In this document: piece after piece, positions 1 to 7,876 of the stretch
How the letters are laid out: the number at the start of each line of letters is the position of its first letter
Position numbering within the stretch: the first letter of the stretch is position 1
From: Dactylosporangium vinaceum
Lineage (GTDB): Bacteria; Actinomycetota; Actinomycetes; Mycobacteriales; Micromonosporaceae
Assembly (NCBI RefSeq): GCF_019904175.1
Contig: NZ_CP061913.1
Coordinates: 8,060,001 to 8,124,000 of the forward strand
Direction: 5' to 3'
Length of the DNA: 64,000 nt
Notes under the pieces: model-generated
Seen by the model: the letters and a program-made list of their open reading frames with translations, nothing else
The model's database searches: none
Told to the model about the DNA's origin: nothing
Translations under genes and position numbers: made by a program

Positions 1-1
1 G

Positions 2-322
2 ATTGCCCTGATCGCCGGGGTGGCGGCCGGTATCTTCCTCGAGCCGACGGTGCCGCTCGGGCTGCAGCCGTATCTGCCGATCGCCGTCGTCGCCGCCCTC
101 GACGCGGTGTTCGGGGCGCTGCGGGCGAAGCTCGACGGGATCTTCGACGACAAGCAGTTCGTGGTGTCGTTCGTGTCGAACGTGCTCGTCGCGGCGCTCA
201 TCGTCTATCTGGGTGACAAGCTCGGCGTCGGCGGGCAGTTGTCCACCGGCGTGGTCGTCGTCCTCGGCGTGCGGATCTTCGGCAACGTGGCGGCGATCCG
301 GCGCCACCTGTTCCGGGCGTGA
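2..322 (+). CDS. sbp: Small basic protein (Sbp/DUF1290 family), 5' end cut by window
   Basis: The reading frame is open from the first bases, so the true start lies left of the window. The readable part is a short hydrophobic protein with at least two membrane segments (around PYLPIAVVAALDAVFGA and VLVAALIVYLGDKLG) and a glycine/valine-rich third segment ending IFGNVAAIRRHLF. This matches the Sbp family, found in Gram-positive bacteria next to cell-division genes; its molecular role is not established. The stop overlaps a GTG of the DUF881 gene, so the two are probably translated together. The same order (sbp, DUF881, gcvH, garA) occurs in mycobacteria. Family assignment is firm; function is not known. 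Confidence 0.85.
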   Translation: MALIAGVAAGIFLEPTVPLGLQPYLPIAVVAALDAVFGALRAKLDGIFDDKQFVVSFVSNVLVAALIVYLGDKLGVGGQLSTGVVVVLGVRIFGNVAAIRRHLFRA

Positions 323-1017
323 GCATGCGCAAGCCCGCGAACCTGGTGATCGCGCTGCTGCTGGCCCTGCTCGGCTTCGCCGTCGCGGTCCAGTTCAAGG
401 CCGGGGGTACCGACGCGGAGCTCTCCTCGGCCCGCCCGGAGGACCTGGTCCGGATCCTTTCCGACCTCGACGCCCAGCAGGAGCGCCTGCGGGGTGAGAT
501 CAGTGACCTCGAGAGCACCCAGCGCCAGCTGGACTCCGGCGCGCAGGGGCGCGACGCGGCCCTGGCCGAGGCCCGCAAACGCGCCGACGAGCTCGGGATC
601 CTGGCCGGGACGCTCCCGGCCGAAGGACCGGGATTGCAGATCGACCTCACGGCGGGTACCGAGGCCATAAAATCCGAAACCGTGCTCGACGCGATCGAAG
701 AACTGCGCGGTGCCGGGGCCGAGGCGATGCAGATCGCCGGGGCGGGCGGGCCCGCGGTGCGCATCGTCGCGCCGACGTACTTCGTCGACTCCTCCCAAGC
801 GGGGCGCCTCGTGGTCGACGGGACCGCGATCGCCGCGCCGTATACGATCACCGTGATCGGCGGCCCGGACACCATGCGGACGGCGCTGAACATCCCGGGA
901 GGGGTCGTGGACAGTGTCCGTCAGCACGGCGGTACGGTTTCCGTGCGCGAAATGGATCCGGTTCGTGTGAACGCGTTGCACAATGCCGGTGCACTGCAGT
1001 ACGCCAAGCCCGCCTGA
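319..1017 (+). CDS. DUF881 family membrane-anchored protein
   Basis: 232 residues from the overlapping GTG (an ATG two codons further in, at 325, is an equally good start). A single N-terminal membrane anchor (about residues 9-26, LVIALLLALLGFAVAVQF) is followed by a charged, coiled-coil-prone stretch (EDLVRILSDLDAQQERLRGEISDLEST) and an extracytoplasmic DUF881 alpha/beta domain. DUF881 proteins sit beside division genes in actinobacteria and firmicutes and are thought to act at the cell envelope, but no reaction is known. It overlaps sbp by four bases and lies just upstream of gcvH, as Rv1825 does in M. tuberculosis. Confidence 0.85.
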   Translation: MSMRKPANLVIALLLALLGFAVAVQFKAGGTDAELSSARPEDLVRILSDLDAQQERLRGEISDLESTQRQLDSGAQGRDAALAEARKRADELGILAGTLPAEGPGLQIDLTAGTEAIKSETVLDAIEELRGAGAEAMQIAGAGGPAVRIVAPTYFVDSSQAGRLVVDGTAIAAPYTITVIGGPDTMRTALNIPGGVVDSVRQHGGTVSVREMDPVRVNALHNAGALQYAKPA

Positions 1018-1048
1018 ATTGCTCGTTTCTACCCGAAGAGGACTTGAC

Positions 1049-1429
1049 GTGATTCCCGACGATCTGCGGTACACCGCCGAACACGAATGGCTCGCCCCCG
1101 CCGGCGACGGCACGTTCCGGGTCGGCATCACGCACTACGCGCAGGACTCCCTGGGCGACATCGTCTTCGTGCAGCTGCCCGAGGCCGGCGCCGCGTTCGA
1201 GGCCGGCGGCGCACTCGGCGAGGTCGAGTCGACGAAGAGCGTCTCGGAGATCTACGCCCCGGTCGCCGGGGAGATCGTCGCCGTGAACCCGGCCCTGGAG
1301 GGCTCGCCCGAGCTCATCAACTCCGACCCGTACGGCGAGGGCTGGCTGGTGGCGCTCAAGCCCGCCGACCCGGCCGCCGTCGACGCGCTGCTGGACGCCA
1401 AGGCGTACGGCGCGCTCACGGCCGGCTGA
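1049..1429 (+). CDS. gcvH: Glycine cleavage system H protein
   Basis: 126 residues starting at GTG 1049, with an AGAGG-type ribosome site about 10 bases upstream; a longer open frame to 983 would run back into DUF881. H protein carries the aminomethyl intermediate of glycine cleavage on a lipoyl-lysine between the P, T and L proteins. The lipoylation site is plain: ESTKSVSEIYAPV, with K at about residue 62. The N-terminus (IPDDLRYTAEHEWL) and C-terminal SDPYGEGWL are typical. No other gcv gene is in view; this isolated gcvH beside garA is the usual actinobacterial arrangement. Confidence 0.95.
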   Translation: MIPDDLRYTAEHEWLAPAGDGTFRVGITHYAQDSLGDIVFVQLPEAGAAFEAGGALGEVESTKSVSEIYAPVAGEIVAVNPALEGSPELINSDPYGEGWLVALKPADPAAVDALLDAKAYGALTAG

Positions 1430-1462
1430 CACATTTTCTGATTCCGCTCGCCGCGCGTCCGG

Positions 1463-1492
1463 TTGACCCGTGATTTCGCGCGTGACTAGGCT
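1463..1492 (+). promoter_or_regulatory. Putative SigA-type promoter for garA
   Basis: TTGACC at 1463-1468 and TAGGCT at 1487-1492, separated by 18 bases, lie about 80 bases before the garA start in the only sizeable gap of this block. Spacing and hexamers fit a housekeeping actinobacterial promoter. Assignment is by eye only. Confidence 0.5.
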
Positions 1493-1569
1493 CGCTCAGT
1501 CAACCGTATGCACGCGCGGGTCCGCAATGCATCCGGGCGACCCCGACAGACAAACCGTGAGGTGGTTCG

Positions 1570-2010
1570 ATGACGCGCCCAGACGACGAGTTTCCCCCAC
1601 TCGACGTCACGTCCACGCTCAACCTTGGCGCCATTGAGGATGCCATCGAGGGGCCGGACAACGACACGGTGCCCACCCGCATGTCGGGTTCGCTGCCACC
1701 CGGCACGGCGCTGCTCGCGGTGCGCCGCGGCCCGAACGCCGGCGCGCGGTTCCTGCTCGATCACGACGTGACCACGAGCGGCCGGCACCCGGACAGCGAC
1801 ATCTTCCTCGACGACGTGACGGTCTCGCGCCGCCACGCCGAGTTCCACCGCGAGGGCGGCACCTTCACCGTGCGCGACGTCGGCAGCCTCAACGGCACCT
1901 ACGTCAACCGCGAGCGGGTCGAGGCGGCCACCCTGAGCAATGGCGACGAGGTCCAGATCGGCAAGTTCCGCCTCGTCTTCGTCGCAGGACCGCGCCCCGA
2001 CGAGAGCTGA
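1570..2010 (+). CDS. garA: FHA-domain metabolic regulator GarA/OdhI-type
   Basis: 146 residues. The N-terminal tail carries a threonine/serine cluster (DVTSTLNL, residues 12-19) in place of the ETTSVF phospho-site of mycobacterial GarA; residues about 50-143 form a forkhead-associated domain with the canonical GRHPDSDI, SRRHAEF and NGTYVN phosphopeptide-binding motifs. In mycobacteria and corynebacteria this protein is phosphorylated by Ser/Thr kinases and in turn inhibits 2-oxoglutarate dehydrogenase and adjusts glutamate metabolism. The orthology rests on the FHA domain, the length and identical neighbours (gcvH before, ftsR-like MerR after). Which threonine is phosphorylated here is inference. 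Confidence 0.9.
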   Translation: MTRPDDEFPPLDVTSTLNLGAIEDAIEGPDNDTVPTRMSGSLPPGTALLAVRRGPNAGARFLLDHDVTTSGRHPDSDIFLDDVTVSRRHAEFHREGGTFTVRDVGSLNGTYVNRERVEAATLSNGDEVQIGKFRLVFVAGPRPDES

Positions 2011-2014
2011 GGCG

Positions 2015-2731
2015 ATGACGGCGGCGGCCGCCTGGAACCACGACCACACCCCGGGTGAGGACACCACCCGGGGCGAACGGCTCATGAGCATCGGCGAGGT
2101 GCTCGCCAGCCTGCGCGGCGACTTCCCCGACATCACCATCTCCAAGCTGCGGTTCCTGGAGACCGAGGGGCTCGTCGAGCCGCGGCGGACGCCGGCCGGA
2201 TACCGGAAGTACACCTGGACCGACGTCACCCGGCTGCGGTACGTGCTGACCGCGCAGCGGGACCAGTACCTGCCGCTGCGGGTCATCCGCGAGCACCTCG
2301 CGACCATGCGCGAGCCCCTGGCCGACGTGTCGGCGGTGGAGCCCGTCGAGGCGCACACCGAGACCCGGCTCACCCGGGACGAGCTCATCACCAAGGCCGG
2401 GCTCACCGAGGCGCTCCTGAAGGCCCTGGAGGACCACGGGCTGGTCAAGACCCGGCCCGGCGCCGGCTACGACGCCGACGCCCTGGAGGTCGCCACGGCC
2501 GCGGCCCGGCTCGCCGAGTTCGGCGTGGAGCCGCGGCACCTGCGGGCCTACCGGGCCGCCGCGGACCGGGAGGTCGGCCTGTTCAGCCAGCTCGTCACGC
2601 CGCTGACCAGGCAGAGCGGCCCGGCCGGGCGGGCGAAGGCGGCCGACACGGTGCATGAGCTGACCGCGCTGACGGCCCGGGTGCACGCGGCGCTGGTGCG
2701 GGCCGGGCTGCGGGAGATCCTCGGCAAATAG
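2015..2731 (+). CDS. ftsR: MerR-family regulator, FtsR-like
   Basis: 238 residues from ATG 2015, four bases after garA; GAGAG at 2002-2006 serves as ribosome site. A more upstream open frame (to 1940) lies wholly inside garA and is not needed. The N-terminal winged helix (about residues 24-95) shows MSIGEVLASLRGDFPDITISKLRFLETEGLV and the MerR-type RRTPAGYRKY wing; a helical effector/dimer region follows. Its position directly after garA/odhI matches C. glutamicum FtsR and M. tuberculosis Rv1828, regulators linked to ftsZ expression. The target here is inferred from that synteny. Confidence 0.85.
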   Translation: MTAAAAWNHDHTPGEDTTRGERLMSIGEVLASLRGDFPDITISKLRFLETEGLVEPRRTPAGYRKYTWTDVTRLRYVLTAQRDQYLPLRVIREHLATMREPLADVSAVEPVEAHTETRLTRDELITKAGLTEALLKALEDHGLVKTRPGAGYDADALEVATAAARLAEFGVEPRHLRAYRAAADREVGLFSQLVTPLTRQSGPAGRAKAADTVHELTALTARVHAALVRAGLREILGK

Positions 2732-2889
2732 CCCCGAGCTGGCAACATTTGAGTGAACGAGACATTTCCGGCGCGGCTCGCGTCGGGCGATCTTCGCCAC
2801 TCGGCACATCACACGGCCATTGCGAGTGGCACGACTGCGGTGGAGTCCGTGTAACGTGCAGGGAGAGGCAAGTCGACACGGAGGCGGCA

Positions 2890-3354
2890 GTGCGAGAGCT
2901 GAATGTGGTCGGAGTCCGCGTGGAGCTGCCCACCAATCAGCCCATCGTGTTGCTCAAGGAGGTCGACGGCGACCGCTACCTGCCGATCTGGATCGGCGCG
3001 GTGGAGGCGACGGCCATCGCCTACGAGCAGCAGGGCGTGAAACCGGCGCGCCCGCTCACCCATGACCTGATGCGCGACATGCTGGCGGCCCTCAAGGCCC
3101 CGCTGCACGCCGTCGAGATCGTGGAGATGCGCGACAACATCTTCTACGCCGAGCTGGTGATCGGCGACAACGTCCGGGTCTCGGCCCGGCCCAGCGACTC
3201 CATCGCCCTGGCCCTGCGCGTCGGCGCCCCGATCCGCTGCGCCGACCAGGTGCTGACCGAGGCCGCCATCGTCATCCCGGACGAGCAGGAGGACGAGGTC
3301 GAGAAGTTCCGCGAGTTCCTCGAGCAGGTCCGCCCGGAAGACTTCGCCGGCTGA
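2890..3354 (+). CDS. Bifunctional nuclease (BFN/DUF151) domain protein
   Basis: 154 residues from GTG 2890, which has a GGAGG site at 2880-2884; the frame is open further upstream but without family similarity. The protein is a single DUF151/BFN domain: VVGVRVELPTNQPIVLLKEVDGDRYLPIWIG opens it, and ARPSDSIALALRVGAPI is the conserved C-terminal motif. The name comes from a plant relative with RNase/DNase activity; the bacterial role is unproven. It corresponds to Rv1829 by position between two MerR genes. Confidence 0.88.
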   Translation: MRELNVVGVRVELPTNQPIVLLKEVDGDRYLPIWIGAVEATAIAYEQQGVKPARPLTHDLMRDMLAALKAPLHAVEIVEMRDNIFYAELVIGDNVRVSARPSDSIALALRVGAPIRCADQVLTEAAIVIPDEQEDEVEKFREFLEQVRPEDFAG

Positions 3355-3688
3355 CCCTCCCGGGACGCCGCCTCGGCCGGGGCGGCTCGCATTCCACCTC
3401 TTTTGACGCAGCGTAGCCGGTTGGTAACAATTTGCTAACCCGCCCGTGTGACAACGGGCGATTCGGCTGCGCTTTCGGCGAAGACGCTTGCCTTCCGGGA
3501 TGGGCCAGGTAGCGTCGGTGCCGGGTCAACCGCAGGTTCCGACACCGTCGCCGACGGTGAACGATCTTCGCGGGTGGACGCGCGCAAGGTTTCACGCACC
3601 GACACCCGGCGTGTCGCGGCGTTACCTCCCCGCAGACCCTCAAGGTGCGCTATAGGGTTGCGGGTGTTGACGCTGGAGGTGGGTCGCA
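3355..3688 (+). other. Intergenic region before second MerR gene
   Basis: 334 bases without a supported gene. It holds a hairpin at 3441-3460 and, just before the MerR start, a TATAGG-type -10-like element at about 3651-3656 without a clear -35. An open frame on the minus strand here has no recognisable protein features. Confidence 0.4.
3441..3460 (+). terminator. Hairpin after bifunctional-nuclease gene
   Basis: CGCCCGT (3441-3447) pairs perfectly with ACGGGCG (3454-3460) around a six-base loop, about 90 bases after the stop. No T-run follows, which is common for actinobacterial terminators. Confidence 0.4.
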
Positions 3689-4309
3689 ATGCAACAGCCG
3701 CCTGATCCTGGGATACCTGGCTATGCCGCTGAACCGGCGCCGGTGACCACGACTACCGCTTCGGGCTTCGACGCCTCCGAGGACGTCGGATACCGCGGGC
3801 CGACCGCGTGCCACGCCGCCGGCATCAGCTACCGCCAGCTCGACTACTGGGCCCGGACCGGCCTCGTCGTCCCGTCCGTGCGCGACGCCACCGGCTCCGG
3901 CAGCCAGCGCCTCTACTCCTTCCGCGACATCGTCGTGCTGAAGGTCGTCAAGCGCCTCCTCGACGCCGGCGTCTCCCTCCAGAACATCCGCAAGGCCATC
4001 GACACCCTGCGCTCCCGCGGTGTCGCCGACCTCGCCGGCATCACCCTCATCTCCGACGGCACCACCGTCTACGAGTGCCGCTCCCCCGAAGAGGTCGTCG
4101 ACCTCCTCCAGGGCGGGCAGGGCGTGTTCGGCATCGCGATCTCCGGCGCCTTCAAGGAGATCGAGGGCACCCTGTCGCACCTCCCGGCCGAGGCCGCCAC
4201 CACCGGCGAGGAACTCCCCGCACCCCCGGCGACCGGCAGCAGCTCCGGCGACACGTTCACCGGCGGCGACGAGCTCGCCATGCGCCGGGCCCGCCGCCGG
4301 GCCGGCTGA
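3689..4309 (+). CDS. MerR-family regulator (Rv1830/ResR-McdR-like)
   Basis: 206 residues. After a proline-rich leader of about 35 residues comes a MerR-like winged helix (GYRGPTACHAAGISYRQLDYWARTGLV, then GSQRLYSFRDIVVLKVVKRLLDAGVSLQNIRKAI), and then a second small domain ending in FGIAISGAFKEIEGTL. The C-terminal tail is low complexity and basic (MRRARRRAG). It is the last member of the block that parallels Rv1824-Rv1830; Rv1830 (ResR/McdR) influences growth and division in M. tuberculosis. The same role here is inferred from synteny. It is followed by a strong hairpin. Confidence 0.85.
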   Translation: MQQPPDPGIPGYAAEPAPVTTTTASGFDASEDVGYRGPTACHAAGISYRQLDYWARTGLVVPSVRDATGSGSQRLYSFRDIVVLKVVKRLLDAGVSLQNIRKAIDTLRSRGVADLAGITLISDGTTVYECRSPEEVVDLLQGGQGVFGIAISGAFKEIEGTLSHLPAEAATTGEELPAPPATGSSSGDTFTGGDELAMRRARRRAG

Positions 4310-4318
4310 AAAGGTGGG

Positions 4319-4342
4319 CAGCGCGTCGTTGCTGACGCGCTG
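4319..4342 (+). terminator. Terminator after MerR gene
   Basis: CAGCGCGTC (4319-4327) and GACGCGCTG (4334-4342) form a perfect nine-base stem with the six-base loop GTTGCT, 9 bases after the MerR stop and before an unrelated gene. It marks the end of the sbp-merR block. Confidence 0.55.
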
Positions 4343-4364
4343 AGCAGCCCCGAAGATCGGTTGT

Positions 4365-5300
4365 ATGGCCGGTCAGCACCACGTCGTGATCGTCGTCTTC
4401 GACGGCGTCCAGAGCCTCGACGTCACCGGGCCCCTCGAAGTGCTCGCCGGGGCCAACCTCGCCGGCGGGCAGTACGGCATCAGCATCCTCAGCATCGACG
4501 GGCAGCCCGTGCGCACCTCCAGCGGGCTGCGCCTGCTCCCCGACGGCGCGCTCGACGGCCCGCCCGACCTGCTGATCGTGCCCGGCGGCGCCGGCACCAA
4601 GCGCGGCGACCCGCGGCTCGTCGCCTGGCTGCGTGAGCACGGGCCCCGAGCCGCGCGGCTCACGTCCGTCTGCACCGGCGCGTTCCTCCTCGCCGAGGCC
4701 GGGCTGCTCGACGGCCGCCGGGCCACCACCCACTGGGACCACTGCGCCGCCCTCGCCCGCCGCTACCCCGCCGTCACCGTCGACCCCGAGCCGATCTACG
4801 TCCGCGACGGCACCGTCGCCACCTCCGCCGGCGTCACCGCCGGCATCGACCTCGCCCTCGCCCTGGTCGAGGACGACCACGGCCGCGACACCGCCCTCGC
4901 CATCGCCCGGCACCTCGTCATGTTCCTGCGCCGCCCCGGCGGGCAACGCCAGTTCAGCGCCCAGCTCGCCGCCCAGGTCGCCGCGCGCGACCCGCTCCGC
5001 GACATCCAGCGGTACGCCGCCGAACACCCCGCCGCCGACCTCTCCGTCCCCGCCCTCGCCCGCCGCGCCAACCTCTCCCCGCGCCAGTTCAGCCGGGCCT
5101 TCGCCGCCGAGGTGGGCACCCCGCCCGGCCGCTACGTCGACCAGGTCCGCCTCGAGTCCGCCCGCCGCCTGCTCGAAGAGCGCCACGGTGGCGTCGAGGA
5201 GGTCGCCCGGGCCTGCGGCTACGGGACGCCGGAGGCGATGCGCCGGGCCTTCGTCCGCGAGCTGGGCATCAGCCCGGCCGACTATCGGGAGCGTTTCTAG
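4365..5300 (+). CDS. GlxA-family transcriptional regulator (DJ-1/PfpI-like + AraC HTH)
   Basis: 311 residues. Residues about 3-165 form a class I glutamine-amidotransferase-like (DJ-1/PfpI) domain with the SVCTGAFLLAEAGLL nucleophile-elbow segment and RRATTHWDH. Residues about 210-311 are an AraC-type double helix-turn-helix (LSVPALARRANLSPRQFSRAF; VEEVARACGYGTPEAMRRAF). Such proteins are DNA-binding regulators whose amidotransferase-like domain is a sensor, usually of nitrogenous or reactive compounds. The stop directly abuts the ATG of the next gene, a stand-alone DJ-1/PfpI protein, so the two form an operon and probably a functional pair. Confidence 0.9.
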   Translation: MAGQHHVVIVVFDGVQSLDVTGPLEVLAGANLAGGQYGISILSIDGQPVRTSSGLRLLPDGALDGPPDLLIVPGGAGTKRGDPRLVAWLREHGPRAARLTSVCTGAFLLAEAGLLDGRRATTHWDHCAALARRYPAVTVDPEPIYVRDGTVATSAGVTAGIDLALALVEDDHGRDTALAIARHLVMFLRRPGGQRQFSAQLAAQVAARDPLRDIQRYAAEHPAADLSVPALARRANLSPRQFSRAFAAEVGTPPGRYVDQVRLESARRLLEERHGGVEEVARACGYGTPEAMRRAFVRELGISPADYRERF

Positions 5301-5939
5301 ATGCAGATAGCCATGGTGTTGTACCCCCACATGACCGCGCTGGACATCGTCGGACCACACGAGGTGCTGTCCCGGCTCCCCGGCGCCACGACGACGTTCG
5401 TGGGCGCGGGCGCGGGGCGGGTACCCACCGACACCGGCACACTGTCCCTCGGCGACAAGGCCGACTTCTCGGCCGTGCCGGCGCCGGACGTCGTCGTGGT
5501 GCCCGGCGGGCGGGACGTCGCCGCCCAGCTCGCCGACGCCGCCCTGCGCGACTGGCTGCGCGCCGTCGACGCCGGTGCCACCTGGATGACCTCCGTCTGC
5601 ACCGGCTCGCTCATCCTCGGCGCGGCCGGGCTCCTCGAGGGCCGGGCCGCCACCTCGCACTGGATCGTCCGGGAGCGGCTGCGCGAGTTCGGCGCCGAAC
5701 CGTCACCCGAGCGGGTGGTCGTCGACGGGAAGTACGCCACCGCGGCCGGCGTCTCCGCCGGCATCGACCTCGCCCTGACCCTCGCCGCCCGCATCGCCGG
5801 GCCGCAGGTGGCGCAGACGATCCAGCTCGCCATCGAGTACGACCCGCGGCCCCCGTTCACCGCCGGCTCGCCCACCACGGCCCCGGCCGGGATCGTCGGG
5901 CACCTCCGCGCCAACGCCCACCTGATCGTCACGTCCTAA
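5301..5939 (+). CDS. DJ-1/PfpI family protein
   Basis: 212 residues; the ATG follows the regulator's TAG with no gap. A single DJ-1/PfpI domain: MVLYPHMTALDIVGPHEVL at the start, PDVVVVPGG, and the conserved cysteine in SVCTGSLILGAAGLL, followed by ATSHW. Family members include proteases, glyoxalases, isonitrile hydratases (InhA type) and sensors; the DIVGP and SVCTGS motifs resemble the isonitrile-hydratase-like branch. The substrate cannot be set from sequence. Confidence 0.88.
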   Translation: MQIAMVLYPHMTALDIVGPHEVLSRLPGATTTFVGAGAGRVPTDTGTLSLGDKADFSAVPAPDVVVVPGGRDVAAQLADAALRDWLRAVDAGATWMTSVCTGSLILGAAGLLEGRAATSHWIVRERLREFGAEPSPERVVVDGKYATAAGVSAGIDLALTLAARIAGPQVAQTIQLAIEYDPRPPFTAGSPTTAPAGIVGHLRANAHLIVTS

Positions 5940-5949
5940 ACTCCAGGGC

Positions 5950-6567
5950 GTGACGTTCCGCGGCTGGCCGAGCGAGGCCCTCGAGTTCTACGACGGCCTC
6001 GAGGCCGACAACTCGAAGACGTACTGGACCGCGCACAAGGCGATCTACGACGACCAGGTCCGCGCCCCGATGACGCAGCTGCTGGCCGAGCTCGAACCGG
6101 AGTTCGGCCCGGCCAAGATCTTCCGCCCGCACCGCGACGTCCGCTTCAGCGCCGACAAGTCCCCGTACAAGACCCACTGCGCCGCCTCCTTCGAGCGCGG
6201 CGGCTACATCCAGCTCTCCGCGTCGGGCCTCGCCGCGGGCGCGGGCGCCTACATGATGGACGCCCCGCGCCTGGCCCGCTTCCGCACCGCCGTCGCCGCC
6301 GACGCCTCGGGCACGGCGCTGGCCGCGATCGTCGCCGACCTGGAGGCCCGCGGCTGGTCGGTCACGTCCCACGAGCAGCTCAAGACGATCCCGCGGGGCT
6401 TCGACAAGGACCACCCACGCGCCGCCCTGCTGCGCCAGAAGGGCCTCATCGCCTGGCACCAGTTCCCGCTGCGGCCCTGGCTCGGCACCGCCAAGGCCCG
6501 CACCCACGTCGAGCAGTTCCTCCGCGGCTGCCGCCCCCTGCAGGAGTGGCTGGCCACGCACGCGTGA
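5950..6567 (+). CDS. DUF2461 domain-containing protein
   Basis: 205 residues beginning at GTG 5950, ten bases after the previous stop. Matches the DUF2461 (TIGR02453) family over its length: FRGWPSEALEFYDGLEADNSKTYW at the start and the hallmark FRPHRDVRFSADKSPYKTHCAASF. The family's activity is not established. It may be co-transcribed with the DJ-1 gene but there is no functional link that I recognise. A GC-rich hairpin follows, separating it from the minus-strand monooxygenase. Confidence 0.88.
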   Translation: MTFRGWPSEALEFYDGLEADNSKTYWTAHKAIYDDQVRAPMTQLLAELEPEFGPAKIFRPHRDVRFSADKSPYKTHCAASFERGGYIQLSASGLAAGAGAYMMDAPRLARFRTAVAADASGTALAAIVADLEARGWSVTSHEQLKTIPRGFDKDHPRAALLRQKGLIAWHQFPLRPWLGTAKARTHVEQFLRGCRPLQEWLATHA

Positions 6568-6568
6568 G

Positions 6569-6596
6569 CGCCGGCCCGCGCGGCGGCCCGCCGGCG
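6569..6596. terminator. GC-rich hairpin between converging genes
   Basis: CGCCGGC (6569-6575) and GCCGGCG (6590-6596) form a seven-base stem with a 14-base GC-rich loop between the DUF2461 and monooxygenase stops. It could end transcription from both sides. Confidence 0.4.
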
Positions 6597-6609
6597 ACCG
6601 GGAGTTCGC

Positions 6610-7752
6610 TCAGGCGCCCCGGCCGACGCCGGCGGCGCCGGTGAGGAGCGCGATCAGGCCCCGGGGCGCACCGGCGCCGAAGACGAGGTCGATCGTCCGG
6701 TGGGCGGCGACCGCCTCGGCCTCGCTGCGGCGGAACATGACCTCCTCGTATGCGGCGAACGCGGCCTCCGGATCGCCCGGATGCGCGGCGAGCGCCTCCC
6801 CGAGCTCGGCCCCGTCGAGCATCGCGGTGTTTGCGCCCTCACCGCCCGGCAGCGTCACGTGGGCCGCGTCGCCGAGCAGCGTCACGCCCGGCACCCGCTC
6901 CCACCGGTGCCGATCCGGCAACCGATGGATGCTGCGCAGCACCGGCCCGGTCTCACCGTCGGCGATGAGCGACACCAGCTCGGGCGCCCACCCCTCGAAC
7001 TCGGCCGCGACGGCCCGCCGCGCGGCCGGCGCGTCGGCGAAGTCGATCCCGGCGAACCACTCGAGCGGCCGGAAGAACACGGCGTAGGTGTGGATGACGT
7101 CGCCGGCCTCCCGGTGGGCGAGGAGCCCCTGGCCGGGCGTGAGCGCGTACATGGCCCCGGCCCCGACCGTCTTCGCCGCCGCGCCGTGGCGCACCTCGAC
7201 GTCGCGGAGGGAGGTGTCGATGTAGCTCATGCCCGCGTACGTGGGCCGCTCGTCCGACAGCAGCGCCCGCACCCTCGACCAGGTCCCGTCCGCGCCGACG
7301 AGGACGTCCGACCCGACCACCGACCCGTCGGCGAACCGCAGCTCGTGCCGCCCACCACCGACGGCGGTCGCCGCCACCAGCTTCCGGCCCCACTGCACGG
7401 TCCCGGCCGGCAGCGAGTCGAGCAGGATCCGCCGGATGTCACCGCGCAGCGCCTCCGGCCGGGCCATCGACCCGTCGTCCGGAATCTCGGCCAGCAAGGC
7501 CCCGCGCGGGTCCAGGACTCTGCGGGCCCCGCCGCCGCGGTGGATGATCGCCCGGTACTGCTCGGTCAGCCCGGCCATCGCCAACGCCCGCTGCCCGTTG
7601 TGCTCATGCAGGTCGAGCTGCCCGCCCTGCGTACGCGCCCCCGCCGACGCGTCCGCGTCGTACACGGTGACGGGCAGCCCGCGCAGGTGCAGCACGCGCG
7701 CCAACGTGAGCCCGCCGAGCCCGGCCCCGACGATCGTCACGGGACTGTCCAT
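6610..7752 (-). CDS. FAD-dependent monooxygenase (TetX-like/PHBH fold)
   Basis: 380 residues. The N-terminal Rossmann motif VTIVGAGLGGLTLARVL binds the ADP part of FAD; the DG motif DVLVGADGTWSRVR lies at about residues 150-165 and the GD motif GVTLLGDAAHVTLPGGEGAN at about 288-307. Length and order fit group A flavin hydroxylases related to TetX and other aromatic/antibiotic hydroxylases. The physiological substrate is unknown. It is a single-gene unit with AGAGG before the ATG. Its promoter overlaps three evenly spaced operator sites (7773-7821), implying tight repression by a regulator that is not encoded next door. Confidence 0.9.
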   Translation of the reverse strand: MDSPVTIVGAGLGGLTLARVLHLRGLPVTVYDADASAGARTQGGQLDLHEHNGQRALAMAGLTEQYRAIIHRGGGARRVLDPRGALLAEIPDDGSMARPEALRGDIRRILLDSLPAGTVQWGRKLVAATAVGGGRHELRFADGSVVGSDVLVGADGTWSRVRALLSDERPTYAGMSYIDTSLRDVEVRHGAAAKTVGAGAMYALTPGQGLLAHREAGDVIHTYAVFFRPLEWFAGIDFADAPAARRAVAAEFEGWAPELVSLIADGETGPVLRSIHRLPDRHRWERVPGVTLLGDAAHVTLPGGEGANTAMLDGAELGEALAAHPGDPEAAFAAYEEVMFRRSEAEAVAAHRTIDLVFGAGAPRGLIALLTGAAGVGRGA

Positions 7753-7772
7753 GGTTGCCGCACCTCTTCAGC

Positions 7773-7821
7773 GAACTAAGTTCCATCTGACGATCTAAGT
7801 TCTACGCGGCGAACTAAGTTC
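7773..7821. promoter_or_regulatory. Triple operator, 19-bp period, for the flavin monooxygenase gene
   Basis: Three copies of the palindrome GAACTAAGTTC: 7773-7783 (exact), 7792-7802 (GATCTAAGTTC, one mismatch) and 7811-7821 (exact). Starts are exactly 19 bases apart, just under two helical turns. The third copy falls in the promoter spacer, the second overlaps the -10 and the first lies downstream, so a bound protein would block RNA polymerase. Confidence 0.75.
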
Positions 7822-7828
7822 GTGTCAA
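7799..7828 (-). promoter_or_regulatory. Promoter of the flavin monooxygenase gene
   Basis: Read on the minus strand, a consensus -35 TTGACA (7828-7823), an 18-base spacer and TAGAAC (7804-7799) lie about 50 bases before the ATG at 7752. It is embedded in the triple operator. Confidence 0.65.
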
Positions 7829-7876
7829 CGCAACGTGTCACGCCCGACATCCATCCGCACGGCCCGGCGGGTGGCG

